Shown here piece by piece: positions 8,853 through 18,283 of a DNA stretch of 27,087 bases; within the stretch, counting starts at the first letter, position 1, and the number at the start of each line of letters is the position of its first letter. The position numbers were made by a program, and so were the translations under genes. Under the pieces are notes generated by a model, which made no database searches, was not told the origin of the DNA, and worked only from the letters and a program-made list of their open reading frames with translations. Source of the DNA: Perkinsus olseni (taxonomy: Eukaryota; Perkinsozoa; Perkinsida; Perkinsidae); assembly GCA_013115135.1 (NCBI GenBank), contig JABANP010000622.1, positions 1-27,087 of the forward strand. The letters are read 5' to 3'.

Positions 8853-11580
8853 TTAAGATACTCGATCAGTAGCTGCAACCCCGGGTGTTGGTGAAGGGGA
8901 CACTTTAGTGAACCGTGCTGCCCAGTTGTTGGAGTCGAAGTAGATCTCATCCACTCGGATGCCCGGTACCTGACGGCCATTCGGGGAGCAAACCGAGTTC
9001 GCAAGTTCTGCTAAAATACATCACAGAAGAACGAACGCTGAGATTTCCCGACGTTTAATGGAGCCGTGAGGAAAATGGTATCTTTGAAGATTCTCCGAAG
9101 GCGATTCGAGCAGTCCCCTCTCCGACATTAGATTCCCCTTCCCTCACCTTGCTAAACAGAGTGCGAAACTCGTCCGCAGTGAAGACGTGATAGTAGCGGT
9201 GATACGTGATGAGCTCCGGATTACTGGTGGCCCCCACGGTAGAGGCGTACTCTGAGCATTGAAGGCGTCTCGGACAGGCTGGAATTTTATCAACAGTCTT
9301 AAGAGCCAAACAGTCAAATCTTCTTAGGAGCGAAACCGCGAACTAAATCGCCCCCGATACGCAGACAGCTGATTTACGTTCGGCATTCTTGCTTGTTTCG
9401 TATCTTTTCTGGAGATGCCAGGGCACGAGTACATCCTGACTCTGGAATTTCCGAGCTCCGGTCGAACCTTGCACCTGCGGGAAACAGCGGGAAACAGATT
9501 CTGATCCGATGAGGAGATTGCACGCATGCGCAATGGATCCGCTCCCTCAAGAACGGAATATAGTATTCCGGATGTAAACCCTTCCACAAAATTATATCAC
9601 TAGGGCGAGCGAGATCCGAGTTCTCTCTTTTCCATACTCGATTACCCCCGTATGGCAGAAAGCCAATCGCGATAAATGGGAAAATGATAAAAACGATTGA
9701 TGCGGCATAATCTTGTGGAGGAGTTTTTTGCATAGATACAGTACTAATGGTGGCAATAGCAAACCCTTCCACAAAATTATATCACATCGCATCGTTTCTT
9801 TCTCATTTCTATTGAGAGAAATCCGAACTTATCCGTGCTTATGAATAGTACGTCAGTACCAACGGTATAAACATACTATTCACTAGCCGTGGCGACCTAC
9901 TTGTTCCATCGCCCAGGCGTAGACCAAACCCCTGTCCGCCTATCCTCAACAGACGTGCCATGTGAAGGAGACAGTTTAGCCGACCGTCCTCCTGAGAGAG
10001 AATACCTCAGCATTGGAACCCTGCGTTTTTAAGACTAGTCGAATGGGGTCGAGAGAGGCGATGATGGTCGCCACCGAGAAGAAGCGTCAACATCCACAGA
10101 CTGGGACTCCAGTGAGCTGGTATACTACTCGTGGAGACGATTCACACGCCGGTTCACTCACGCTGAGGATGCTATCGACAGAGATTTAGTGTTTACCTAG
10201 GGACCATCGATGCTACATCTTGCTATCTCGCGCTCACTTGCAATTCTTACTAGGTTACCATCAATGCTAAGGTCACCTTAGCATGTGTGAACGTATACTC
10301 ACAGTGGTCGGTGGTCGGCGGGCCGGATAAAATACACAAAACGCGAACGACCAACTCGCTCACCGTAGGGATATGATGGATGACAGCTATTGAGATCGCC
10401 CCATCAGCCACGCCAGGCCGGAGGGCATTAGAAACATCTCGACTGCAGTCCGACACCCGCCCAACAAGCCCCTAATTTCGTGGCGCGTGACGGTGCTCAA
10501 GAACTCACAAAGGTATCCGATCCAGTCCTGTCTGCCGCTATCTCACAGAACACGGGTTCCTGTCGGTCCCCAACGTCCACAAACTTGTTACTGCCATCTT
10601 GCCGAGCAAGTCTAAGATCAGCAGTGGAAATGGTGACCCTCCCGAGCGGAGAAACAAAAATCAAATCTGTCGGAAAAACCCTGGCAAACGTCGCGAGAGA
10701 CCAAGCGGGCGCTTCATGAAGAATTGCAACCAGCAGTCTCTAGCTAGATAACTGTGAGGGCCGTCAACGAGCGGGACGAGGGAGCTCTAAACCGCGCTCC
10801 ACGCGAGAGTTCGGAGCATACAAGAGCCCTTTCTTGCACGCAAGCAAACTGTTCGGTCACCGACTGATGAGAACTCTCACCGTCTTTAACGTCAACCGCT
10901 TCCCTGATTCATCGCCACTTCCTCGCTGCTTGACGATCCCGCCGGCCTCGAGCCTTCATCGATCGGCCTGTACTAAAAAGCTACTCAAAAATTCGAAGAC
11001 AAAATTCGATTACTTGTTTCGCTCCGCTAGATATTTTCCATTGCCGCAACCGACGTCCACTACAATGCTACCGACAGGGAAACCAGAAACGAACTGCCAC
11101 ACCTTCGGCCAACGCTTGTACCTGCGAAAAAAATCAACACCCAGCGGAGCGAAGCGATGCATGTTTGGCGCTTTTACTATACCTTGTGTGCGAGAAGTGA
11201 TGGGCGATCTGGTCGTAGACTTTAAAGACCTGTTTATCACAATCGACTGTGGCAGAGTCAACCGGAATAGACCTCTTGTCGCTTGGGGCAACTCGGACCT
11301 GGAAAGAAGCTCTACCCTTAGGGTCGAACCTGGGTCTATCGATTACGAAAGCTTCACTATGAACCGAGTACCGAGAGTGTTGGTCAGTGGAACGTTCAGT
11401 CAGGATTTCGAGAGTAATCTACTGAATTACCGCCGCGCCACGAAATAAGCCAGCCCTCGGCATTACGGCATACGTCTTAGCGCGACCGCGCGCCACGAAA
11501 TTCAGTCCGACCTGTTCCTTTTGGCGTTCTTTCCGGCCTAGTTTCTTCCGCCGTCTTTCAGCTGGCGGAGAATCGTTCAT
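8853..11580 (-). CDS. TRM9/ALKBH8-type tRNA wobble-uridine methyltransferase, multi-exon
   Basis: Exons were assembled by splice sites and phase. They are 11512-11580 (ATG at 11580-11578), 11347-11418, 11183-11298 and 11014-11121, then an unresolved gap, then 10364-10471 and 9901-9991, then an exon ending at 9148, and a last exon ending in TAA at 8853-8855. Family hallmarks appear in order: VYDQIAHHFSHTR, the SAM motif VDVGCGNGKYL, ISIAVIHHIPT, YAWAMEQ, YHRYYHVF and a C-terminal FDSNNW. This set is characteristic of the SAM-dependent enzymes that complete mcm5U at tRNA position 34, acting with TRM112. The N-terminus is a short basic tail; no RRM or AlkB domain is visible. Introns of 48-93 nt are typical, with one of 372 nt. 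Exon 9901-9991 has one base too many for its conserved frame. Two introns carry tRNA-like motifs. Exons near 10.5-11.0 kb and 9.3-9.9 kb remain unassigned. Confidence 0.85.
9576..9785. repeat. Pair of 25-bp direct repeats
   Basis: The same 25 bases occur at 9576-9600 and 9761-9785 (starting AAACCCTTCC, ending TATATCAC), 185 bp apart. They lie in a non-coding part of the methyltransferase gene. They could be the flanks of a small insertion or a local duplication; no terminal inverted repeats were seen inside. Confidence 0.8.
11299..11346 (-). repeat. Methyltransferase intron 2 with B-box-like motif
   Basis: A 48-nt GT-AG intron with CCCAGGTTCGACCC at its centre. It is short enough that the motif makes up about a third of the intron. 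It interrupts the coding region just before the conserved VYDQIAHHFSHTR exon. Confidence 0.6.
11419..11511 (-). repeat. Methyltransferase intron 1 with direct repeats of an A-box-like motif
   Basis: A 93-nt intron with two direct copies of ATTTCGTGGCGCG (plus strand 11434-11446 and 11489-11502 as the complement), about 55 nt apart. The first lies about 9 nt after the donor. The same motif lies 6 nt after the donor in kinase intron 11 (12550-12611). TGGCGC(A/G) resembles the start of a tRNA A box. Confidence 0.65.
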
Positions 11581-11930
11581 TTTAACTACATCAGAACACC
11601 GGTAGTAGGATTCGAACCCACGACCTTCCGATAGCCCCACGACCATTCATGCACTACAACCAAAGACCGGCGCAGCGATAGAGGATCGACATCCAGACAA
11701 TACAAAGTACAGGAGCATGAAAAACAGCGCTGCCGGGGATCGAACCTCCGCGGATTACCCAAGAAGCATGGCCGTCACACGATCGAGTAGATGGTCCCAA
11801 AGCATCCCATCTTTTCTGGCACAACTCGGGACCCGAGTCTTCCATCGATTCAGGATACCTGCTCCAAAAAAAGAACCGAAAAATCGTCGACTCATAATTT
11901 CGTGGCGCAGCGGTCATTAGAGGCCACCTC
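11581..11930 (-). other. Unassigned stretch with candidate exon and two tRNA-like motifs
   Basis: The sense strand has an AG at about 11862 (after a T-rich run) followed by an open stretch that runs to a possible donor (GTAATCC) near 11758. The product is not recognised. After the donor comes GGTTCGATCC (plus strand 11737-11746). Nearer the methyltransferase ATG is GTGGG TTCGAAT CCTAC (around 11605-11621), a complete T-arm-like hairpin. The candidate exon could be a 5' part of the methyltransferase gene or an unrelated transcript. Confidence 0.35.
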
Positions 11931-12477
11931 TTACTCGTCGAACACTCCCGAGAAGTATCGTCGACCCGGAACATCCTCCACCCTGGAAAAGCGAAGAAGT
12001 GGTAACATCACACGCGCGCTCGCCCAGTTGATCGATTTGGGTGTAACATTCACTTACGGCCCCAAGCGAGCCATCCTATTAGTTCGGTGAACGCTCCTTC
12101 TCCGGAAGTTGGGTATCTAAAGATGAGGAGAAATGTGGAGTGCAGGGATCGAACCCGAGGTCCGTAATCAACGTCGTTCGTTCGAGGCCGTATGAGGGAA
12201 TAGAATCCTCAAATCTTGCATTGATAACCATCCAGGATGATGCAACGCCGAGAATGAGAGCATCCAGAGGGCGATGAGTACGACTCTTAAGCGCGAAAAC
12301 TTCCGAAAATGGGAGTATTTCACGCACGATTACCATACCCACACTTGTCACAAAGCGAAATTATGAATTTCTTTCCTAAGAGACTTACCCGACGCTGCCC
12401 GATGATCACGAGAACACGACGAGAATCGAAAGCGGCAAGAGGGAAGCCAACTCCATACCACAACAATCCCTCATTAC

Positions 12478-14989
12478 AAAAGGCACCGGCACTTGTTTAT
12501 TGAGAAGAAGATTCCACTCGATGCCTTTGAAAAACTTGTGGTCCTTCAACTGAGAGAAAGGCAACAACACAGTCGAGGAGGATGAAAGTCGCGCGCCACG
12601 AAATTCATCACCTTGGCGATAAGCCCTGCTATGCGTTTCTCCGGATTGAACACGAGAAGCGTGTTAATGAGATCCTTCGTTACCCTGTCCACGCCACCTC
12701 TCTTACCCCACCTGTGTCATGAACGATAATCGATCACTCGGGCGTGCGCTCTTCCCATCAACTCACCGAATGTTTACAGCCATAATAGCCTGCTGAATGT
12801 TGAAGTGATCGGTGATATCTCTTGACCAATCTGTAACAGATAAAAACGACGTGCCCGAGGATCGAACCAACGACCTTCCGGATGGCAGCCGTGAACTCAC
12901 CCCAAGGACATCTCAACATGAAGACTTCGAACACTAGCACTCCCAATGCCCACCAATCTGGCTCGATACTATAACCCGAAAAGAAGTTACAAAAACATAC
13001 CACCTTTTTTCCTCACCTATAGGGTCTATTCAGCAGCATCTCGGGAGCCTGATAGATCAAGGTTCCGCAATTAGTTTTGGTACCTCGCAAAAAAACGAAA
13101 ATTAGAGTAACTCCATGAGTTGAAAAAATTACGGAAATGATCCTTAGGCTCTAGTCTTTTGGCCATACCAAAGTCAACTAGTTTCACATGCCCCTGAAAA
13201 TGCATTAAAAATACTCGCGCCAGGGATCGAACCTGCGCCTCACCACCTACCTGATTATCAAGCATACAATTCTCCGGCTTGAGATCTCTATACACAGTAT
13301 GACGCTGATGGAGATACTCCAGAGTGAGGACAAGCTCACCGATCCAGTGCTGAGCTACTCGAGGCGTCACCCCGCCTGCAGACAAAAAAACGCAATTCAA
13401 GTTCACTAAAGGCCCTCACGCCAGAACGAGAGGTATCACAGACCCTCACAATGAATAATGTGAAAAGTTGAAAAAGTTATGTGCAAGCGTATAGCTACGG
13501 GGCGGTCGAGTGAGAGTTGGTGAGGACGTGGTATAGCATCTTCAAGGGTACTACACTCGAATTTTAGTCCTTGATTCGATTTAGAGGTGGGCGAGAGTAC
13601 GGTAACGGTTTGTTACGGAGCTCGGTAGGGGTACGATTACGGTTTCGTTCCCTAACTGCCAGTCATCGCCGCACACAAGCACGGTTGCCCAGCTACAATT
13701 CGACCCCATGGACGCATTTCAGGCTACACCCCAGTGATGCTAAGAATTTGCCAAGAGACGTATCAACAAAGAAGCGCTCTAGTGGCCGAGCGTCGGGCGA
13801 TGGAGGTTCTCAAAGAGCTGAACGTACGTGCTGAAGACAGTAGAACCCAAAAGGGAATTTCCGAAATAATCCCATCGCAATCGGGATCCCTCATTCGCAA
13901 TTTTCCTTCCTGATATCGATCTCATAGCGAATGGCCCATCCCTTGGGGAGTGGTTCCCTCAGTCTGGGGAAGCCTCGAGCTTCGCCAGTGTGTGGAAGAG
14001 GCAAGGTCCCCGGTTCGATCCCACCTACCGCTAATTCGGTTCCGTTCTAAGCCACTGTCTCTACTGTGTATAACTTTATACAGCTCGCCGCCTGAAAAAG
14101 CGTATCTTAGGTTGAAGCCGGTAACACACGAGTCCAGGGATATTGCCGAGGTCGGGAGAGCACATAAAATCTTTGGGGGAATATCTTCCGAAAACCGAAT
14201 TTTTCCGCCCATACCCTACAGAGGCCTCAGGTCCCCGTCTGGAAAGATGTAAGTTCCGGGCGAGAAAACCCGGAATCGGATATTTTCTCCCATTTTTGGA
14301 CCAATGCTTTACCAGTGCAGAATTCCATGAGCACAAACACCCTCTGCGGGTCGTGGAATATCTTGAGCACTCCGACGATGAAAGGGAACTCAATCTGGCC
14401 GAGAATCTCAACCTCGTCCCGGATAGCCTCCGCCTGAAAAAAAAGGAAAAACTGTTCCCTCCTGAAAGTTACCGGAAAATTTTCTGGAAATTTCCGAAAA
14501 CTGATCACAATTTTACCGCGTGGACAATCGATCCTCGGAACTTCTTAGCAACCTTAATCTTGTTGAGAATCTTCAGAGCGCACGGGACCTGATCCGTCAA
14601 ACTCACGGTTGACCTGAAGATACTCCCAGTCTACAATGCTGAGCTGTCGAACTTCTTCCGTAGATATCTCCGAGCTCACCGCATCCAGATCTTGTTGTTT
14701 GAGATAACACAGTCGCACTCGACCGTATCTTAGGTTGATCCGAGGCAGATACACTCAATTAAGATACTCCACAGTTATACTACCCTCCACAACCCACAGT
14801 TTGGAAGACATCCAGATCATCCAGGGAGAGGGTTCGAGGCTTCACAAAATTACGGAAAGTATGCACCAATTTAGTAGTGTCTTCAAAGAGAACCTGAAAC
14901 CGAAAAACAGGTTCCGAAGGAAGCACACACCCATAACGCTTCTCTCCCACTATAGCTGCGTCTGGGCGTGGTAGATCCAGACTGACCCA
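12478..14989 (-). CDS. AGC-family Ser/Thr protein kinase, at least 12 exons, ends not fixed
   Basis: Twelve exons join with consistent phase: 14784-14989, 14680-14728, 14517-14630, 14313-14433, 14029-14091, 13251-13375, 13133-13193, 13017-13083, 12901-12968, 12767-12830, 12612-12711 and 12478-12549. Kinase motifs appear in order: glycine loop GCGGYG (split by an intron), Lys in CALKIL, Glu in EAIRDEVEIL, FCTGGELY, YRDLKPEN, VDFGMAK, CGTLIYQAPEM, PDWWALGVL, FNPEKRIAG and a DHKFFKGIEW tail block. YRD in place of HRD and the tail block are typical of AGC kinases (PKA/PKG/AKT group). Eleven introns run 48-83 nt except two (221 and 653 nt). All key residues are present, so the enzyme should be active. 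The N-terminal exons (above 14989) are unassigned. Further C-terminal exons may run to a TAA at 11931-11933. No cyclic-nucleotide-binding domain was identified, so the subgroup is open. Confidence 0.9.
12831..12900 (-). repeat. Kinase intron 9 with tRNA 3'-half-like sequence
   Basis: A 70-nt GT-AG intron containing CGGAAGGTCGTTGGTTCGATCC (plus strand about 12859-12880; key blocks AAGGTCGT and GGTTCGATCC). The block CGGAAGGTCGT-GGTTCGA is shared with the stretch at about 11608-11630, beyond the B box itself. In tRNA terms this spans the variable region and T arm. Confidence 0.6.
13194..13250 (-). repeat. Kinase intron 6 with T-arm-like hairpin
   Basis: A 57-nt GT-AG intron containing CAGG TTCGATC CCTG, a 4-bp stem with a 7-nt T-loop-like loop (plus strand 13221-13235), then a T-rich tract and TTTTCAG. 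It resembles the T arm/B box of a tRNA gene. Confidence 0.6.
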
Positions 14990-17454
14990 CTGCAGGGGAA
15001 CTTATGCCGCGATAAAACATTATGCCACAGCCTTGATGAGTAGCCTTATAACTAGCCCTATTCGTACAGCATATTGCGCAGTAGCGATCTATTCTTTTAT
15101 AGCGCAAACTACTCCACATACTCACTCCAACCCTGGTGCTCACAAACGTATCAGGTGAACTCATGTACAGCCCTATTAGTTACGATCTTCTCGATGCGAC
15201 CCTTCAAAGCGGCGCTTGCCAAAACGGGCTGGGGGTGTGACTCCGCATACCGGGTTACCGAGACCTCCCCACATCGCCGGATATTGTAATTACCACGCCA
15301 CTAGATTGCTCTTGGAGACAGTGACTTGCCCTATTACACTTTCTCGACGTTTTCTCATTCCCTTGCGGACCAACTCCAGTGGATCTTCGACTGGCGCCGG
15401 TGCTCTCCTCCTCCTTTCCCTTCAGTCAAAGACATGATCGAGCTCAACTGAAGCAAGCATAACTGAACACTTATTGAACGGGTATCTTAGGTTCAACCAT
15501 GCAAGATACGGATATAGCCGAGTAATACGAGAAACACACCCAAAAGATTTGACGACATTAGAAAATGGAAGCTATAGTCTCCATCGAGTTTCCGAGACGC
15601 AAGCCTACGAGTGATGTCAAATCTCTCTTCCGTCAGATACGGAGGTCTCGCCACAAACTCGGGGAACTTCCCTTGCGGCGCGCCACAAAATTCCACACAA
15701 ACCTCGGATCCTTCGTGAAGCCAGGCCGTCGAGCTCCCAAGGGGGGCAAGCACTTAGTTCTTCAGAAAACCCGTAACCCTACCCGTCGAGTCAGATTCCG
15801 CATGGATCCAAGACTCGTCAAAGAGTGACGTGGATCTGCGGGAAAGCAGAGTCATGCAGAACTGCGACGGACCCGCTCTGTTTCTAGCTTACCCAATTTC
15901 CCATGCTCCGCCGGCGGACGCGGCAGTATCTAATACCACAACTTTAACAACTTTGCTTAATCGGGTCAGCACTATGCACACATTCCTAACTACGAGAACA
16001 TGTAACACGAGGGTAAATCGCGCTCGATTTCGGGAAAGCGATTGAATCCGAGTCTAACCTTTCCTAGGATTCACCTCTGCTGTAACATGCCCAATATTGA
16101 ATAGTTTTACATACATAGTTAACGATAATGTTCGGAGACTCACAAAGTGTTGCGGTGGCATTATTGCATAATGTATGATAAAATCCCCGCCGAGTATCCG
16201 CGAGAGCGGCTTGAAACGCTGAGAAGGCTGCTACAATCCAGTATAGTGAACTTGAACTCGATCTAGGAATCCATGGTCTCACGCCGTATTCCAACAGGTA
16301 AGAGGTTCTGCTCAAAGACCTTGGCCCTGCCTTAATAGACCGACTGATGCACATTCACTATTCACTACGATGCCTTCTTTCACTACGATGCCTGCTATAC
16401 ATCCCGTTCCCGCACCTTCCCGTACTACACTCGCTGCATTGTCTATGGCATCTTCGGGATGTGACTTAGCGGAGAAACGACAACCCATGGGTGACGATCA
16501 TAATCGGAGACAAAACACTTGTCCTGGAACTTGGTGAGGAGAACAGTACCATATTCACGCCCGACTTGGAAAAGATAGCGCTCGATCGTCGGGTAATGGT
16601 GGATGTTAAACAGGCGTATTGATTTCCCACTCAAAAGATATGAATTTCCACACACTTTTCGACACTTCCACGATTAAGTGGCGTAAAGAGGTAGCCGAAC
16701 TGTATTGCCCCCGAAATCAGGTTGATACATTTCAAGTGTCAACTCAGTACGCATTAATTCAATTAATATGTCTGACGTACTCCTTTCTTCCTGGCTCTGA
16801 TACCATTGCGCAGTTTCCAAAAATCAGTCTCGGCAACCCCATCTGATTACTACATCCACTAGACTCTTGTGACAAAAGTATGAGAGGCTATGAAGAAGAG
16901 ACAGAAGGAGTTCGAGGCCCGAACTTCGAGCAGCAATAGCAGCAGAAGCTTCAGAGCCTGCAGGCCCAATATCTCATATTCACGTGCCAGCAGAGCGGTG
17001 GGCGTGTACCACGTCACGTGGTGAACACCCCTCGCACTCTTTGTTCTGTATGGGACAATTTTACATTGCTTCGTGTTGACCACGATTATTCTCGTCGATC
17101 ACTTGCGTTCTTGCTCTGACTTGCTTTTCCTCAACGTCTTTTTTCAGCGCGATATTTTGCGTGTTCTGAGGTAGGTGACAAGGAGCAGGGGCAGGCGTGT
17201 TTGGCGTTGCCAGATACGGTTGTGATGTTATATCGCTGGTCCTATCTTGCTCCGATAAGAAGCTACGCTGTGTTCTCACTGAGAACAAAACACCCGGTGC
17301 TGGCTGGGAGCTTCTCAGTCAGCCAGTCTCTCAACACGGTCCTTCAAAAGAGTTTTCGCTGCAAGGCGGCTCGCTATTCAGACGATCTGAATCAGACCCT
17401 AAGGGTCTCGTTGTGCGCCCATATGATGAGCGGCACAGATGGCTCATTCTATAC

Positions 17455-17505
17455 ATTGATGGTGAACATTGATGGTGAACAATTCGCGCATCCAACTGCG
17501 CGAAT
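17455..17505. repeat. 13-bp tandem duplication followed by 9-bp hairpin
   Basis: ATTGATGGTGAAC is repeated twice without spacer (17455-17467, 17468-17480). Then ATTCGCGCA (17482-17490) and TGCGCGAAT (17497-17505) form a perfect 9-bp stem with a 6-nt loop. The function is unknown. Confidence 0.8.
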
Positions 17506-17662
17506 CCAAAAGGGGCCTGTCCATTACGCGCCTGGAACTCGGATTTTCGCGACAAATAGGTTACTCAGCTTCGCGAATAGCATGATCGATCACGTTGTTT
17601 CCATCTCTCTCGGCTCTTCGCTCTCTAATAGCTCGACCTTCAACGCAGCGTTAGCAACGCTG

Positions 17663-17681
17663 AGTCCCCCATGGGGGGACT
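17663..17681. repeat. Near-perfect palindrome
   Basis: AGTCCCCC AT GGGGGGACT, with one extra G in the right arm. It follows a CAGCGTTAGCAACGCTG hairpin. It lies about 200 bp before the 5' LTR in host DNA. Confidence 0.7.
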
Positions 17682-17887
17682 GCTAGGGTGCTACGACTCT
17701 GAAGGGTACAACCTCGCTGCTCTTCAAAAGCATACTTGATCGCACAACGCATAAAAGTGTTATATAGAACTCCGCTTTCTGAACCAGACGTTGAAATCTC
17801 CAGTTTAAGAGGGTTCAGTCGAAGAATGCTGATGCTATGCCACTCCGCTGTCTCTTCGTCTGTGCACGCATGCGCATCAGCCTGGCT

Positions 17888-18239
17888 TGTGATGGCAGTC
17901 ACTCCCTTGGTGTATTGCGCGCACGCCAGGGCCAGTTCTACCATTACTATAATTATCAGACTGAGTCTCTATAGTCTCTTTCCGTCTACTCATTCGAGGC
18001 CGGTACTCTTATTGTGCTTCGCTGTCCCCTTTTCGGCCAGCACGCATGCGCATAGCGTGAGGCGCCTTGCGTGGCTGAGGCCAGATAGACAGACCGTCTA
18101 GGAAGAGTAGCCTTTCTCTCTTCTCTTCTGTGGTATCGTACCACTTGGGTATTCTGGTGGCATTGGTTTGGCTCAACCCTGGACCATTATCTGTTAACGT
18201 ATATCGGATAACAAGCGTTGTTGTGTTGAAACCCTCACA
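17888..18239 (+). repeat. 5' LTR of copy B (352 bp)
   Basis: Same length as, and one mismatch to, 761-1112. Ends TGTGA...TCACA. A primer-binding site and gag follow, so this is a 5' LTR and should contain the promoter and the start of the transcript; no clear TATA box was identified. The single mismatch (18002) turns the GGCCAG at that place into GGCCGG. Confidence 0.95.
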
Positions 18240-18241
18240 AT

Positions 18242-18254
18242 TGGTAGCAGCTCC
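18242..18254 (+). other. Primer-binding site, initiator-tRNA-Met-like
   Basis: TGGTAGCAGCTCC starts two bases after the LTR end. TGG pairs with the CCA tail of a tRNA, and the following bases predict an acceptor stem starting A1-T72, a feature of eukaryotic initiator tRNA-Met. TGGTAGCAG matches the initiator-type PBS; the later bases differ from the animal tRNA, so the exact primer is not certain. Confidence 0.7.
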
Positions 18255-18283
18255 TTGTTCTGACACCAAGCACAACAACGAAT

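Larger units (their letters stand above)
14990..17887. other. Region upstream of the kinase exons, mostly unassigned
   Basis: This should hold the first kinase exons and perhaps other genes. Candidate minus-strand exons without recognised domain: an open stretch within 15493-15753 (contains PEFVARPPYLTEERF) and 16443-16655 (contains VGREYGTVLLTKFQDKC). A plus-strand basic frame at 15565-15828 overlaps the former, and the two cannot both be coding. CGCGCCAC-AAAATT at 15679-15692 is another copy of the intron motif. Nothing is recognised from 16860 to 17440. Confidence 0.4.

Noticed and set aside
10834..11448. 204-codon plus-strand frame
   Set aside because: It is antisense to methyltransferase exons that carry conserved motifs and consistent splice phases.
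14009..14030. Plus-strand tRNA gene at GGTTCGATCC 14012-14021
   Set aside because: T stem pairs only partly, no acceptor stem or anticodon arm closes, and the stretch lies in kinase intron 5.
14622..14652. A tiny 25-nt intron in the kinase exon at 14517-14630
   Set aside because: The exon reads through in the correct frame from 14630 to 14517 (38 codons) once the preceding intron is ended at 14631, so no extra intron is needed.
15565..15828. Basic 87-codon plus-strand gene
   Set aside because: No recognised family, and it overlaps a minus-strand candidate exon that carries the intron motif; neither could be settled, so it is only mentioned in the region entry.
17663..17681. Bacterial-type terminator
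   Set aside because: The window is eukaryotic (introns, Ty3/gypsy element), and there is no T-run.
761..18239. The two LTRs as the ends of one 17-kb element with the host genes as cargo
   Set aside because: The polypurine tract and an ORF end lie left of the left LTR, and the primer-binding site and gag lie right of the right LTR. The LTRs therefore face outward as 3' and 5' LTRs, and the sequence between them is host DNA.
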